Of a stretch of 64,000 nucleotides of DNA, positions 31,090 through 44,471 are shown piece after piece. Position numbers and translations under genes: made by a program. The first letter of the stretch is position 1, and every line of letters begins with the position of its first letter. This stretch comes from Bugula neritina (Eukaryota; Bryozoa; Gymnolaemata; Cheilostomatida; Bugulidae), in NCBI GenBank assembly GCA_964035545.1, contig OZ037772.1:2860501-2924500 (forward strand), given 5' to 3'. The notes beneath the pieces were generated by a model, which was not told the DNA's origin, did not search any database, and worked only from the letters and a program-made list of their open reading frames with translations.

Positions 31090-31525
31090 CAGGGTTGGGG
31101 TAATTGTAATTTGTAATTGTAATTAGTTGTATTTAATTACATTTTTTCAAGTAATTGAATGTAATTTGTAATTGATGTATAGACATGTAATTGTAATTGT
31201 AATTAATTACATATCTAATGTAATTGATTTTTACAATTACATCTCAATTACTTCAAACTTTTAAATCTTAAAAAATTCATTCTTTTTTAACATGCCTACT
31301 GTTAAATAACAAGTTCAGGTTAAGTCAATGTAGTATAGTATCAGTGTTGAGAACAAAGGAGGTTCACCACTGTCAAAATTGCCCCTGCTAGTTGGATCCT
31401 AGAAAGGAAATTGTATAACTTCTATTTGTCCTTTGTGAGAACAAAAGTAATTGTAATTGTACTTAATTGCTTTACAATGTAATTTTGTAATGTAATTAAT
31501 TACATTTATTTCAACTGTAATTATA
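31090..31525. mobile_element. hAT-type MITE, copy truncated at its right end
   Basis: Starts with CAGGGTTGGGGTAATT after GTTTATTA (31082-31089) and is rich in TAATTGTAATT. It matches the complete copy at 44472-44977, but its right terminal repeat has been replaced by an AATAC run. Confidence 0.75.
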
Positions 31526-31866
31526 ATACAATACAATACAATACAATACCACTGCAGCGATGTGATTGGTTTGACAATATCAATGCAGTGATGTGATTGG
31601 CTTGACAGTATCAGAGTAGTGATGTGATTGGCTACTCTGTTCTGTTCTGCAGGGCAATGCCTACTTGTATTACGTGTTAATCTTGTTTTGCAGTGAACAG
31701 AAAGGGAGAATGGGTTATAAAAGACACCCAGGATTTTACAGAACTGATGGAGAGGGAGGGTTCACCCGATGTTGATGGCCTGCCTGGTATATCCGGCAAT
31801 CCTGGGATGCAGGAGAAAGGAGACCACCTTGTTTCCCAGGAGATACCGAACTTTTTGGAGAACCAG

Positions 31867-32931
31867 GTAATGTGCAGAACCTAAAGCACTTTTTTAGTCG
31901 TTTATGCAAAATTGTTCTTTCAGTCCAATATATGAAAGTTATAAAACACGCACTAACTGAAAGCCAATTTTTTTTCAATAAAGTATATCATAGACCTGCA
32001 TACTTTGTTCAGGAAAGAAGAGAGAGCCACGCCTACCATGTGTCCAATGAAAACAGATCTGTCATACTAAGTAGCTACAGACCTGCTATACCAGATAAAA
32101 ACAAACCTGCCATATTGCACAAAACTGAACCTGCAGTACTGAGCAAAGAGCAACCAATCAAATATTCCAAGCAAAGAGAAAACAATTCAGCATGCTTACC
32201 TTGTTCTGGTAACCACTACACAACTGTGAAGAGAAAGGGCTGGAAAGCTACACAACTTTGAGAGATTTCTCATACAGACAGCTGTTCTATAGGAAGTGTT
32301 ACATAAGAGTTGTGACTATTGACTATTATATACAGGGTTGTAAGAATGTGGACACAGTTTTAGGATTTATTATTTTAGGAATCCAATACGTTAGTTATGT
32401 TATGATAGCATTAACTTAGCAGAAGCTTTGGTGGAATTTGATATAATGCTTGATTACTACTCAAAGCAGGAAAGTTCAGTATTTTTTTAAAAAGATTATA
32501 ATATTATATTTGTATTTTCGTATAAATATATGTTCATTATACACGCCGGTCATAAAAGTCAATTCATTATATGGTATACAAAATTACATCTGCAAATAAA
32601 CATGTGCATGCTGCAGCTGAAGAATTACAAATAAAATGAAAAGGAAACAAAACATATTCAACTGGATGAGTCATCAAATGACATTGCTGTATAAAATGAC
32701 GAATTAGGAAAGAGAAAGCCTGTGGAAACAAAGCAACACTGAACTACAATGTGGCTAACAAATACCAGGTCAACAGAAATAATATCAAAACTAATGAATA
32801 AAATACCAAGAGGTGTAAAATGTCAATATAAGTACACATAGAAAAAATATGTGATATACAGAATAAAAAGTAACAGTTTAATATTGATAAAGCTTTTCAT
32901 TTTCACACAAACATAACATCTTTACAAGGCA
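31867..32931. other. Region between collagen-like gene 1 and the kinesin 3' end
   Basis: A plus-strand frame at 31872-32261 is open for 129 codons and contains a loose repeat (RPAIPDKNKPAILHKTEPAV), but it shows no domain and no safe splice border, so it is not called as a gene. The rest is AT-rich and probably includes the 3' UTR of the minus-strand kinesin. Confidence 0.4.
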
Positions 32932-35900
32932 TTATTGTATATATATATATTGATGCACCGCCTTGTCTGTGTTTCTCAGCAGTGCCTGCAAACAAATATG
33001 GAGATATTACTCAGGAAATGAGCAGAATTCTTTTTATTTTAGATATTTTACATATTCTTACATTAACAAAGGCATAAACTTTAAACATCTACATAAAATA
33101 TTGGAGATATTTTAACTTTTTCTGCAACATCTGTAAGTTAAACAGTAAAAAACAAGTTTCTACCCAACATAAAATGTCAACCATAGGACAATCACCTGCA
33201 TGAATTGAATGATGAGCCTGGATATCTTATTGCTGAGCTGTGACATCCTCTGCACAGTGTCTGCCAGGTGCTCTGAGTCAATATCATCACACACACTAGA
33301 GCACAGCTGGCACTGTTCCAACAACACCTCCGATGAGGTCACCAGTTGCAGACAACACGCCCCTGTAGCTTCTTGACACTGGGAATCTTCTGGCTCTATA
33401 AGTTTGTATCATGAGGATATATTTAATACGATGTTACGTGATTATATGGAGTTGTCATCACAATACAAAATAGTGATAGTTTTGAGCAACAAATCTTATA
33501 TTATTATATGAACTTATTGAGAAATAGCATCTTGGGAACATAGGCTTTACATTACAACATTACCATACATACACATGTATAACAGAAGTTGAACAAAATA
33601 TTTTTATATTCCTATCCTAAAAATTTCAATATTTTTCAAGTCAGTTGGTTCTACACTGTTCAGTGGAATGCTTTTTTTTAAACAAAGAAAGTGTTATTTA
33701 CATTCATTAATTTTAGTTGCTAAGAGAGATAAAGTTGCAGATAGTTCTTTTCCTTTCAGATAAAACGTGTTACATATGCATATGAATATGTTCAACTGAT
33801 GATATCAATTAAAATACAAATACCTTGCAACATAAAATAAAACAACACCTGCAAAATACTGCTTACAATCGAATTTGCAGCTCAAACTGTAATGCTGAGT
33901 TCACCCTGTGGCCCCTGTAGTGTAATGGTAGCACGCTAGCGGGTGGAAAAGTTTTTAATTAAGTTCTGGGTTTGCAATGCAATTAGGACTCACCTGCTGA
34001 CGCTGCCTTGTAGCTCTCCAGAATGCTGCCAGCAGAGATTCTACACAACTCACACTGCCGCAGTATGCAGTCAAACACCTTCCTGCTCCCTGCATTGGTT
34101 GCTATAAACAGTACAGAGCTACACGTATGAGATAAGAGTGGACTAACAGAGTAGTCTCTGAGAATATATACGAGGTATATGATCAGAGAGGAGATTATTC
34201 CAAAACAGCCGAAACTAGGTTGGTGTGAAAATAATCCGACTTAATTAATGACTTTAGTAGTAAAACTACTGCTACTGTTGCAGGCACACTCAGCTCTCAT
34301 GTGCCTCACAGACGTCTCAAACATAAGGTAGTAAACTGCTTTATTAATTGAATTTTTTGTAAAAAGGGTGACAAACAATTGAGTGAAGACAAAAAAACAG
34401 AAACATAACCAGTACCTTTATTTTTTTGTAAACTGTAGGAGATGAAATCTTTGCACATGGAGAACATGGTACTGGAAGACATGAGCTTTGACCTTGACCT
34501 GCCTCTGACCTTCATAGATGGAGACTGCTGATTGGCTGAAGCAGAGGTAAAGACTAACTCCATAGAAGTGAGTTTATTCTCAGAGCTAAGGCTCTCGCTC
34601 AGACTGTCAATAGAGAAACACAGAGATAGAGCTGCTCTACTCATACGTGGTGGAAGTTGATAAATGTCAAATTAATACCAAAATATTACACTCATTTGTA
34701 CTGGAAATCGAATGAAATCATTAGAAAGTAAATGAGATATTTGAATTATCAAATAGCAAGGAGGTTATGTTGTTGGCAATTTAATTAACTATTTTCTCAA
34801 ATCAATATTATAAAGTATAAAACATAGTCTTAGAAAAACTCCACTGACAAAAATTGAACTTAAATTGGTGATCGAGCCAGCCCTAACATGTAAACACTAA
34901 ATTTATCCCAGTGATTAGGCCAACAGAACTAAACTATAAGATTCTTAGGCAGATGCGAGGAGTAGTTAGTGGAACTGTTATAGTGCAGACCATACTTAGC
35001 CTTAGTAGCTAGATTACCTGGTAACCTGCTGATTGAGGAGGTCAAGGAACTCTTCCAGCTGTCACCTGGGTTGGAGAAAACAGCCAGACACTCCTCATGA
35101 GGTGAGTTTCTGTGAAGTAACTCTCGCATGTCTGCTAGTCTCTCCTCAAACTTGGACACAGTGAAGTGTGTGTATCTATTGAGTTGTTTATCCGTTACCT
35201 TTACAACCATAACATTGTCCACTTCTTCCTGTTCAAATATCTAGAACAGACAGACGCATGGTGTAACATATTTACACGAATATTTATAAATGTATATATA
35301 TAAATAAACAAGTGTATGTGAGTGTATGTGTGTGTGTGGTGCGTGTGTGGTCTGTGTGTGCGTGCATGTATCTGTGTGTATTATTGACACAATCAAAGGC
35401 AAAATTCAACCTAAACAATTTTATCAATAGCTGGGTAGAAAGTACGGATCACATAATTTTTGTGAAAAAAAAACTTTTACACATGATAATTGAAAAACTA
35501 AAATAAAAATGCATATTTTTAATATCATCTGGTACATGCTTTAATTATGGCAGACACAAGGCATGCACAGAGAAAGATAATTTCTTTAGTACATACTGTG
35601 GGTAATGCTGATGTGGACACTATGAACAATGCAAGTATTATACAGGAGTTGTCTACTCTTTGAAAACAGATAACTTGCTGTAGGCATTGACTTTAATTGA
35701 ATCAGTTTATTGCCTTCCCTTATAAGAAGAGCGACCTTATAAAGGTCAGTTTTACCCGACTCTACAATAAATAGGAGTAACTCAGACTAACATTATAGGC
35801 CCTCCTGGGTTATTTTATCATGTAGTTTTCTCATCATACGTTACAACTCATTAGGATCTGGTAGTAGGAAAATATAAAAAAGATATTTTAATTTAGGAGG

Positions 35901-36967
35901 AAAAACTGAAAAGTTACCAAAATCGAAGATGAGGTCTAGCGGAATATTAAGAAACTTCTCACAACAAAGTAATTAGCAATGAAGGGTCAGAGGTCAAGCA
36001 TACACCAAATCTAGCAAATTTATTATCTTTAACAGCCTCTCAATGAAACCATGCCATGCCTAGTTCATGTCATAGCAACATACAACTGAGGGGGTGGGGG
36101 GGAGCATGACTAGGTTAGGAGAACATAACTCTGAAAAGAAAACAATGAGCTGTGTAATTATGTATGTTGATTTTCCAGGTACAGCAGGTGTAGAGCTCAA
36201 AGGATTACCAAATTTTAATATTGATATAGAATGCAATATTGAGTTTTAAAGGCAGTCATAAAAATGAAAAAGAAATAAAAGTAATGGCGCTGTGATGAAT
36301 ACAGATAATTAAAGCTGAAACTTCTGAACTTTCTAAAACCACACTATGAGAGACTACGCCGCCGTTGCAATCAACAATTGCAAATAAATGTTGTAAAAAC
36401 TCATATTTCTTTTTTATTTGCTTCCACAACAATGCTGAAGGAGATGAAGACTATGAGTGAAAACAACACAACCCTTTCTCTCTTACAGATCTAGATTGAG
36501 TATAGATTCACCATAATCCATTAGAGGGTATCGAGACACCAAATTACCGACCCCTACTAACTGAAGCTCACCACTAGGAACTGAAGCTAGGCTCTTCACA
36601 GCCACTTCCTCTTTGCCTCCTTTTAGGTGTTTGAGTCCCGCAGACTGGAGAGGAAGCGCTGGGCCGAGGAGATGGTAGGTAAAGAGTCCGTCAGCACGGC
36701 AGTGTGTGTGCGCTGCTTTACCTGCAACGGAGTATTTAGAAATATTCTCAGCAAAAACATTTCAATCACTGACTGTGTAGTTACAGTGAAAGTATAATAA
36801 TACCATAATATATAAGTCATCATAACATTGAAGTATACAATGATAACTAAACATATATGCCGAGTGATGACCAATGTGCGTGGGAACATTAATATATACA
36901 CATCAAACGACCAATATGCTTGGGGAATACTAATGAAGACATGACTGTACACAATAAACAGGCTTAC

Positions 36968-37674
36968 TGATCATTCTTCGCTTCCTCAATCTTAGTCTTG
37001 GCAAACAGGAAGTCCTTAGGAATGCTGGAGGACGTGCGTTTAGATGGGTCAACGCCGGCGAGGTGATTAAAGTGGAAATAGAGATCACCACCGATAATAA
37101 CTCGGTCTACCTACAGACATGATAACAGGAAATGATTCAAGATTGAAAATATTACACTAAACTAGCATAGTAAATAAACTACAAACACTAATCTATCAGT
37201 TTCATAAGCAATTTCATCACCCATATAATTGGATAGAATCAAGTAGAGTTTGTCACCTAATACACTTCACAATTGCTATAAAATCGAAAATGTAACGCTG
37301 TAGAAATTTTGTAAGCAAATTAGAAATGTTAATTGACGAGTTTTATACACAATTGCATCACACATGTAACTAAAAAGAATTTAGCATGAGCAAGTGCATT
37401 CCATAATTTCTTACAGGTTATTCTAATACTTAAACACCACAAGGTTCATATATACAGTATAAGTAATGCAGTCATACAGTGTCATTAGATGCACATAGCT
37501 AGCAGAATCTGGCCACACAGTAAGCTGGCAGGTCCACAGTCAGTGAGGTTACAGTTCACACGTCTTACGTGGTTCAGTGTCATTGAGTCCACAATCTGCT
37601 CTCCATTCACAAAAGTGGGAGCTTCCTTATCAATAGGAGTTATCACCACCTGGTTATCTTTATGCACCAACAGA
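36968..37674 (-). CDS. FHA-domain exons of the KIF14-like kinesin
   Basis: Two exons (37674-37569 and 37110-36968) join in phase 0. Together they give the FHA core: a strand with QVVITPIDKEA, the conserved VNG turn (PTFVNGEQI), then L-x-H-V-D-R-V-I-I-G-G-D. FHA domains bind phosphothreonine. In kinesin-3 members this one follows the neck. Confidence 0.75.
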
Positions 37675-38489
37675 CTGTAACAAGGACACTACATCTGAAC
37701 AGATTGACTTTTGACTTTTTTTCTTTAATATTTGTTCATGCCTACTTATATTATAGCCAGTATTTACACTGAATTTCACAACGTGTTGTCATGTCTGTGA
37801 TATGCAATCAATCAATCAATCGAATCACCAATCAACTAAAACTGCGTCTTCTTTCGAGATGTGACTTAAATTTAACACTTTACTCTACACCACCACGTTC
37901 TCTATGACATAGTATTCTATTTGAAAATTAAGAAATGCTTGCTTTTTAAGTACCACATGTATACTTGGACCAAATGTAACTGTAAGAATACCGTAGATAG
38001 TAAAACAATTTGTGTCGAAAGTACAAACACGAAGAATAATACCACCAAGATCAAAAGATTTGGCAGCAAATTATACTTCATTACAATTACAAACTAATGC
38101 ATAGTTACACTGATTGAAATTGAGTTATACTTCACTTTACTAATATATTGATGGATTGGTTTATTACATATCACAGACATGAAAACATGTTGTGAAAGTC
38201 AGTGTAAATACTGGCCATAAAAAGTAGGCATGAATAAAATTGAAAAAAGAAAAAAGTCAGAACTCTGTTGGATTATTTAAAATAAAAGATCATTTAAAGC
38301 ATTAACAAGGTATCTCTGCCCCATGCTTCTCTATATTTAATGGTTTGATATCCTGGTATTGGCAGTAAGTCATATTTCACTATACTAATAAGCTGAATAA
38401 ATGACAAATTTTATTAGAATTAATTAACTTTAACCAGAAATGCTATTTCACTTTCTATAGAAAAGTTACTGTTTAAGGGCAGACAATCA

Positions 38490-38715
38490 CTAATACTCAC
38501 CAGTATGTACGAGGGTAGACAATTACTAGTACTCACTCTCAAGGGCAGATAATTACTAGTACTTATGAATATGATCAAGGGCAGACAATTACTAATACTC
38601 ATCAGCATGTTCAAGGGTAAACAATTACTAATATTTATCAATGTGATCAAGGGCAGACAATTACTAATACTCATCAGCATATTCAAGGGCAGACAACTAC
38701 TAATATTCACCAGTA
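38490..38715. repeat. Minisatellite in a kinesin intron
   Basis: Repeats of CAAGGGCAGACAATTACTAA followed by TACTCATCAGCATGTT, with a unit of roughly 36 bp. Confidence 0.8.
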
Positions 38716-39480
38716 TGTTCGAGGGCGGATGCCTCTTCTCTCACATTTTCCTCAACCAGTTTCTGTTTCAACTGCCAATCTCTCTGCTGATTTTCCAAGT
38801 TCAACTCTTTCTCCTAAACACAAGCATGACTTGATATATATAACTGTCCTACAGTAACAGCAGTAGTCACATGTATTGAGATACAAAAGAGGTATTATAA
38901 GTATAGACAACAACTTGGCAGTCAAACAGATCTGAAATTTATAGTCTTTGTCTGGTTTGTAGTCTAACATCAGCTCTAAATTAAATTAAAAAGAATGCAT
39001 TACGAAATGCAATACATAGTAACCGCCTATGATTTATTTAGAATAGACTACATTATATATATTATTGTATACATTATATAATATCATATAACATGGCAAA
39101 TATCACATAATACTGTATAAATTATACAGTATTATATAGTATATAATATTACCCCGCCACACGCGCAGGACCACGGCGGTGAAAGGTGACCAAAGATGAT
39201 CATAGTAAATAATATTACATATAATTATATTTTATAAAATTATTTTATAAAACTACTATAATGTTTACGTAACGTCATAAAACAACCGACTACAGACACG
39301 AGAGGAAGTTGTATCACCTTCAGAGCTTTGCGAAGATCCACAATCCCCTGCATGGTGGAGAGACTGTCCCGCCCTAACCTGATTGCTTGGCCCTCAGTCT
39401 ACCTTTCTCAGCCCACAGCTCTCTGATCAACTTGACAATGAGATTTTTATTTACTCTAGCGAGGTTGACTATAGAACGGG

Positions 39481-41254
39481 CTGTAGATGTGAAGAAAACA
39501 TGCTACCCAACACCAAGATTCATACCCTCAATTATAACTTTTCAAAAGAAAAATAAAAATTGTAGAAACTTTGGAAGTTAGATGTGTTTTCAAAATGTGA
39601 AGTAAAAAACACAATCCAAAAAGAATATAACCAATCACATGACTTGTTACATATTTAGACGCTGAACACTTTTTAAATGAAGCAGATAATCATAAGTGGG
39701 CTGAAAAGCATATTACAGTAGCTAGTTAAAAACACACATACTCCCACTTTTCTCATAAACTGTAAATACGCCCACACTCACATTGGTACCTGAACTCATA
39801 CTGAAAGCGTTGCTCATAGCTGGTTCATATTGATACTGATATCATGAAGTTAATAATGATATTCATCCTCAATAGTAAAGTTAGTAAATGGTATTGATTC
39901 ACCCACAATGACAATTACTTGCAAAAGTTATATATTATTTATTTATTGACTTGGTGAGTTATTTAATTTTATCAGTTATAATGTGTATCATTCAAATGCG
40001 AATGTTGAAAATGATCTAGTCAATTTGATTACCTCATACTAATTTCGATTCATCACAATTGTCGCAATAATTTTGCCAATAATTCAGTTTCACGATGCTC
40101 ATTCAGTGATTGACAGCTAGTCTTACATTGACCTTCAAGCCTAAAGCAACAGAATCTAACAGTAAGTGTAACTATAAGATTAAGTATATTTAGTTTACTA
40201 TCAAGTATTAACATTACCACGTAAAATTAAAATCTGTCAGTGTCTATAAAATTAAATTCTATAAAGCAAAATTACAAACCATTTTTATTCATGCTCTAAC
40301 TTTGAAACCAGTGATACAAAAATAGTGTCATATCACTATTTGATATTCATGATGATATTGTTCTTGTAATTGATGTTCACATTCTGTTAATGTTATTCGT
40401 ATTGATATTATTATTGGTATTGTGATACTGATCGTCATTCTGATTTAGTGAATTTCACTATGATTGTGGTTGCCCCTGGCCTGGCAACTGGCTCTTCTCA
40501 TTGCCACACTCAGTCAGTCACTCGTACTGAGAGTGAGTACGCCGTACGGTATTCACACTCACAGTGATTGTCGTTGGGATTGTCAATATTGTCATACTGA
40601 TACTCATAGTCATTCAACCATACTCATTGTGATTCACAGCGAATGCTTGAGTGAATTGATACTGATAGCACATTGAGCTTGACATTAGGCATTAATTGAT
40701 TAATTTCAAGTGATTATCTTTTACTTCGAGTTTTACCTCGTAGTCGTTGGGTTCAGCTTCAACTTGGTGTTGGTTTCAAAGTTGAAGCATCAGGATATTG
40801 TGAATATGAAGAGAAGATGAAGCAGCTGTTTGGGGTGTAAACAAACCTAAATAGTACGCAAAAATTATAAATACTAAACGAAGAAATCAGCGGCGATGAA
40901 AAGCACCGCTTGTTACAGGGTTTCTAAATTTATATTGCTATAGTGATGAGAAATCGCTTGAAGCAGCATTGAATAGGTAGTCACCGAGTGTATTGACTTA
41001 AGAGCATCAAGTTTAAAATGCAAACAAATTCTTACACAAACTTTGCACGTGGTCACTACTCATTCGGTGCTGCTTCTAGTGATCTTCAGAACAACAATAA
41101 TGGTGACAGACAGTGAGCGTAACGCATGATAGTTTGAAAAATCTGTAAGTTTATAAATTTATATTGCAGTTGCTTGTAGATAGTGCTAGTATATTAATAG
41201 TGATAAATTGATTTATAATTATGTTTTATTGTTATACTATTGTACTTGTAGCCT
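39481..41254. other. No gene recognised; searched for kinesin motor exons
   Basis: Read on the minus strand for kinesin motor motifs (P-loop GxxGxGKT, SSRSH, DLAGSE, TLSTLRYA) without success. The sequence is AT-rich with ATACTGATA/CATTCTGAT-type quasi-repeats. A short minus-strand frame ending at a GTAAAA donor near 40740 cannot be assigned. Confidence 0.5.
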
Positions 41255-41730
41255 ATATATATATATATATATACTGTGAGTTATTATATTATATACTGTG
41301 AGTTATTATATTATATACTATGAGGCATTATACTATATACTATGAGTTATTATATCATATACTGTGAGTTATTATATTATATACTGTGAGTTATTATATT
41401 ATATACTATGAGTTATTATACTATATACTATGAGTTATTATATTATATACTATGAGTTATTATATTATATACTGTGAGTTATTATATTATATACTGTGAG
41501 TTATTATATTATATACTGTGAGTTATTATATTATATACTATGAGTTATTATATTATATACTTTGAGTTATTATATTATATACTATGAGTTATTATATTAT
41601 ATACTATGAGTTATTATATTATATACTGTGAGTTATTATATTATTTACTATGAGTTATTATATTATTTACTATGAGTTATTATATTATATACTATGAGTT
41701 ATTATATTATATACTATGAGGCATTATAAT
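41255..41730 (+). repeat. 22-bp tandem repeat
   Basis: About 20 copies of GTTATTATATTATATACTAT with GA, preceded by a TA dinucleotide run. Confidence 0.95.
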
Positions 41731-41737
41731 ATTATAA

Positions 41738-41890
41738 ACTGTTTCCCCAACAATGAGTGGAGACACAACTCCAACAAATGGCCAGTTGATGCTCCAATGA
41801 CCACGGCTCTCTTCACAGAAGGTGTGACAACTCTACAGGGGGACTATGTCCAAGGGTTGGGCTACTACGAGTACGTCCCGCAATACTTCA
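41738..41890 (+). CDS. Unassigned coding-like exon
   Basis: The frame reads like protein (NNEWRHNSNKWPVDAPMTTA, then FTEGVTTLQGDYVQGLGYY) and has codon use unlike the surrounding AT-rich DNA. No family recognised. It lies upstream of, and on the same strand as, collagen-like gene 2 and may be a 5' exon of it. Splice borders are not fixed. Confidence 0.35.
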
Positions 41891-42448
41891 GATGTTCTGC
41901 TTTTTTCTTTAAACCCTTTATACTATACTAAAATTTATGTTAGATTTCTAGTTAAGCTTCCAGGCTACGTTACATCCAGAGCCTTTGCAGACACGCTGCC
42001 TGCAGCTCAGACACATGCAGACACTTGGCAATAGCTGCCAGTGAACTGATTCACTAGTGAAATAATATTGATAGTGTCATCCATGTGTCATGTTAGATTA
42101 TTGGTATAATGAGGTTACATCAGTGATGATTAAAATTACTTGTCAGTCTAGTTCACAATAATGCCTTTGCTGTCTATTTCTCTACATTCTTTACATTCCA
42201 CAACATTGCTTGGCTATTTCTTTAAACCTCTACATTATAGCCTACGGCATTCATAGTCTGTTGCATTAGATATGAAGTCATGGAATATAGAAGAACCACG
42301 TTTATGTGAATCTCACACAAGTTCTGATTGGTTCTTGTGAATCTCACACAAGCTCTGATTGGTCTCATTACCTGTCTAATTACAAATATTGACAGAAGAA
42401 GACTTTAACTAACTGAAACTCTATCTCTATATTGATAATCTGCTTTAG

Positions 42449-42780
42449 TAAAAAGTGAGTACCTGGGGTGGAGAGAGCCAGTTCTCAGGAAGCTGATTAT
42501 AGAGAGGGCTGAAGGAGCTGATTTTGTGCCAGTCTTGGAGACAGAGCAGGTTTTGGCCGGGACGGCTTTGAGAGTAACGATTAATGTGACAGCGGAGTTT
42601 GAAAGTCATCAACTTGAAGTGAGTGTGGATGCTTACCCACGTCTGCTGATTATAAACGAGTGTAGAGTTTTATTTACTGGGAAGCGGTTTGTTTTACCCC
42701 CTCATAAGTGCAGAGAGGTAAATTTTCAGTTTCGTGGAACAGTTGATTTAGTTTATACAAAACACTCTCAATGCACTCTT
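42449..42780 (+). CDS. Unassigned coding-like exon, beta-rich
   Basis: An open frame begins after TGCTTTAG and includes LGWREPVLRKLIIERAEGAD and TALRVTINVTAEFESHQLEV, with alternating hydrophobic residues typical of beta strands. It has no clear donor. It could be a 5' exon of collagen-like gene 2 or of a separate gene. No domain was recognised. Confidence 0.35.
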
Positions 42781-43439
42781 CTAGAATACAAAGTTACAAG
42801 CTACAGGCTACAAAGTTATATAAGACATGCGTTATTGGAGGTGAAAAAGGTTTTGTTTTCTCTTTTTATTTTTCTTTATTTACTGATTATAGATATTTAT
42901 TTTGAAAAGTTTTTGTCAACCACTGAGAGTTCCAAACACAGATGCGGGCGGTGACTTTAAGCAGTGTTACAAGTTCTGTACCTTTGAGGCTCAATGTCAA
43001 GGGATTCCAGGGTCCACCTGCCACCTTAGTGAGTTGTCTTCTCACAGCATACAGTTTGAAGTATGCTTATCAACTACCTAGTATGCTGAAACAAATGTGG
43101 GTTTTTAGTGTATAAGTGCTTTCTGACTCTCTTCAGTTTGTATAATACAAGAACCCAGTAGAATCACTGAATTGGTATAACATAGATATATATTCATCAG
43201 AAATGTACATGATGTAGCAGTGCAGCCCAATGAAGTCATTCGGAAAGTTAAATGATGTTCTTTTAGACATTGCTCTGTAGAACTCAGACTGAGCATGTGA
43301 CATCCAGGTTCCGAGTGTATTACCATCAGTGGTGGAGACGAAGGAGGTTGTTGGTGTACAGGGGGTACTCACTACTACAACCGAGCTTGTGTACCTGGCA
43401 TTACTAGTAAGTGTGTATCTAAAGACAAGCAGAGTGACA

Positions 43440-43576
43440 GATGAACTGACAAACTGACTGGCTAACTGGCTGGCTGACTGACTGACTGACTGACTGACTG
43501 ACTGACTGACTGACTGACTGACTGACTGACTGACTGGCTTACTGGCTGGCTGACTCACTGACTGACTGACTGACAG
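43440..43576 (+). repeat. (ACTG)n microsatellite, duplicated copy
   Basis: Counterpart of 29880-30065, shorter. Confidence 0.95.
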
Positions 43577-44471
43577 GTAAACAGATAGGTAAATATTGAT
43601 CACATATATAGTGAAGCTACCAACTGAGACCCAGACTGTGTTTTGATTTAGCATATACTGGTATATGATATCTTTCTACAATGTGTTTACAGTTTACTCT
43701 ACAAAGTATAGTTCCATCAGATGGACTCACTCTACTCACGTGTAAGACTCATCAAGAATGTCTACCCAATCAGATCTGTGTTAACGAGGTGTGCACACTG
43801 ACGTGTGAAAGTGACTCTGAGTGTACATTCAACCAGGTTAGATACTGCATACATGTCTCTATCATAGCAGGTATTTCACAAACTATTCTGAAACCCATAC
43901 TTTTATTGTTCATTGTCTACGTATTCTCCACCATATTTTTACTAGAAGTAAACTTTATTTCAGTAATGAGTTTAAAATAAATTATTGTTTCGCATTGTAC
44001 AGTTTATTATTGCCTGAATCTTGTAATAAGAATATTGACAATATTAGAGCAGCTATGTGATTGGCTTAACAATACCAGAGCAGGGATTTGATTGGCTTAG
44101 CAATATCAGTGCAGCGATGTGATTAGTTTTACAATATCAAAGCAGGGATGTGATTGGCTACTCTGTTCTGTTCTGCAGGGCTTCAGAGGAGACGAGGGGA
44201 AACGGGATTGCCCTGTGCTGTAGGAGATGCTGGAAAACCCGGACCTCAATGTCCAATGGGAGAGAGCCGGTCGACTGGGCTCAAGAGATTCCTCGGACCA
44301 GTCGGTGCTCCTGGTTATCCTGACCTGCAAGAACCGAGGTTGGTGAATAGTATCTTTGTGGGGCTCACTGCTTGTGTGGGAGTTGTTTCCTCTGAAATAT
44401 TTGGAGGTGTAGCTTGAGTTCCTTGCCTTGTGTTATCAGTTAGCCCCGCCTAGGTGTTTCACAGGTTATTA

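Larger units (their letters stand above)
28181..31866 (+). pseudogene. Collagen-like gene 1: Cys-rich exons and broken collagenous exons
   Basis: Candidate exons are 28181-28361, 28587-28768, 29699-29822, 30183-30326, 30793-30956 and 31694-31866, each with AG and GT borders. The first, second and fourth encode Cys-rich repeats of the pattern C-x(3-5)-S/D-D/E-C-x(4)-I-C-x(3-4)-C (for example DSDCVGVC, KTHQECLPNLIC), like the small disulfide modules in collagen N-propeptides. The 30793 exon is collagenous (GPVGAPGYPD) but has TGA at 30808-30810. The 31694 exon encodes DGLPGISGNPG in one frame and loses it through one-base shifts. From 29.87 kb on this copy is duplicated at 43.4-45.5 kb. No C-propeptide follows. 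Most likely a truncated, decaying copy. Confidence 0.55.
32932..39480 (-). pseudogene. KIF14-like: KIF14-like kinesin, 3' part; motor domain not found, one frameshift
   Basis: Minus-strand exons: 39480-39318 (RSIVNLARVNKN, VKLIRELWAEK: end of the motor and neck), 38813-38711 (coiled coil QQRDWQLKQKLVEEN), 37674-37569 and 37110-36968 (FHA domain, APTFVNGEQI and RVIIGGDLYFHFNH), 35240-35018 (FTVSKFEERLADMRELL), about 34619-34434, 34089-33994, 33395-33196 and 32985-32932 (stop). The order motor end, neck, FHA, then a KFE-x-L-A-x-M-x-EL segment is that of KIF14, the mitotic kinesin-3 that works at the midbody. Most adjacent phases agree. The first exon is one base short: the frame changes near 39358, and 164 instead of 163 bases would restore phase. 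No motor exon was found between 39481 and the repeats at 41255. Either the gene is truncated, or the missing base is an assembly error and the motor lies elsewhere. Confidence 0.7.

Noticed and set aside
31872-32261. 129-codon frame after collagen-like gene 1
   Set aside because: Contains a loose K/R-P-A repeat, but no domain, splice border or homologous copy in the duplicated segment supports it.
33908-33995. tRNA gene candidate (TGTAGTGTAATGGTAGCACG)
   Set aside because: It resembles an A box, but the acceptor stem and a proper B box were not found. Probably a decayed tRNA-like or SINE remnant in a kinesin intron.
34850-34935. Second tRNA-like stretch on the minus strand
   Set aside because: A and B box likeness is weak and no cloverleaf is apparent.
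43133-43654. 173-codon minus-strand frame with SVSQSVSQ repeats
   Set aside because: It is the ACTG tetranucleotide run read as protein, antisense to the collagen exons.
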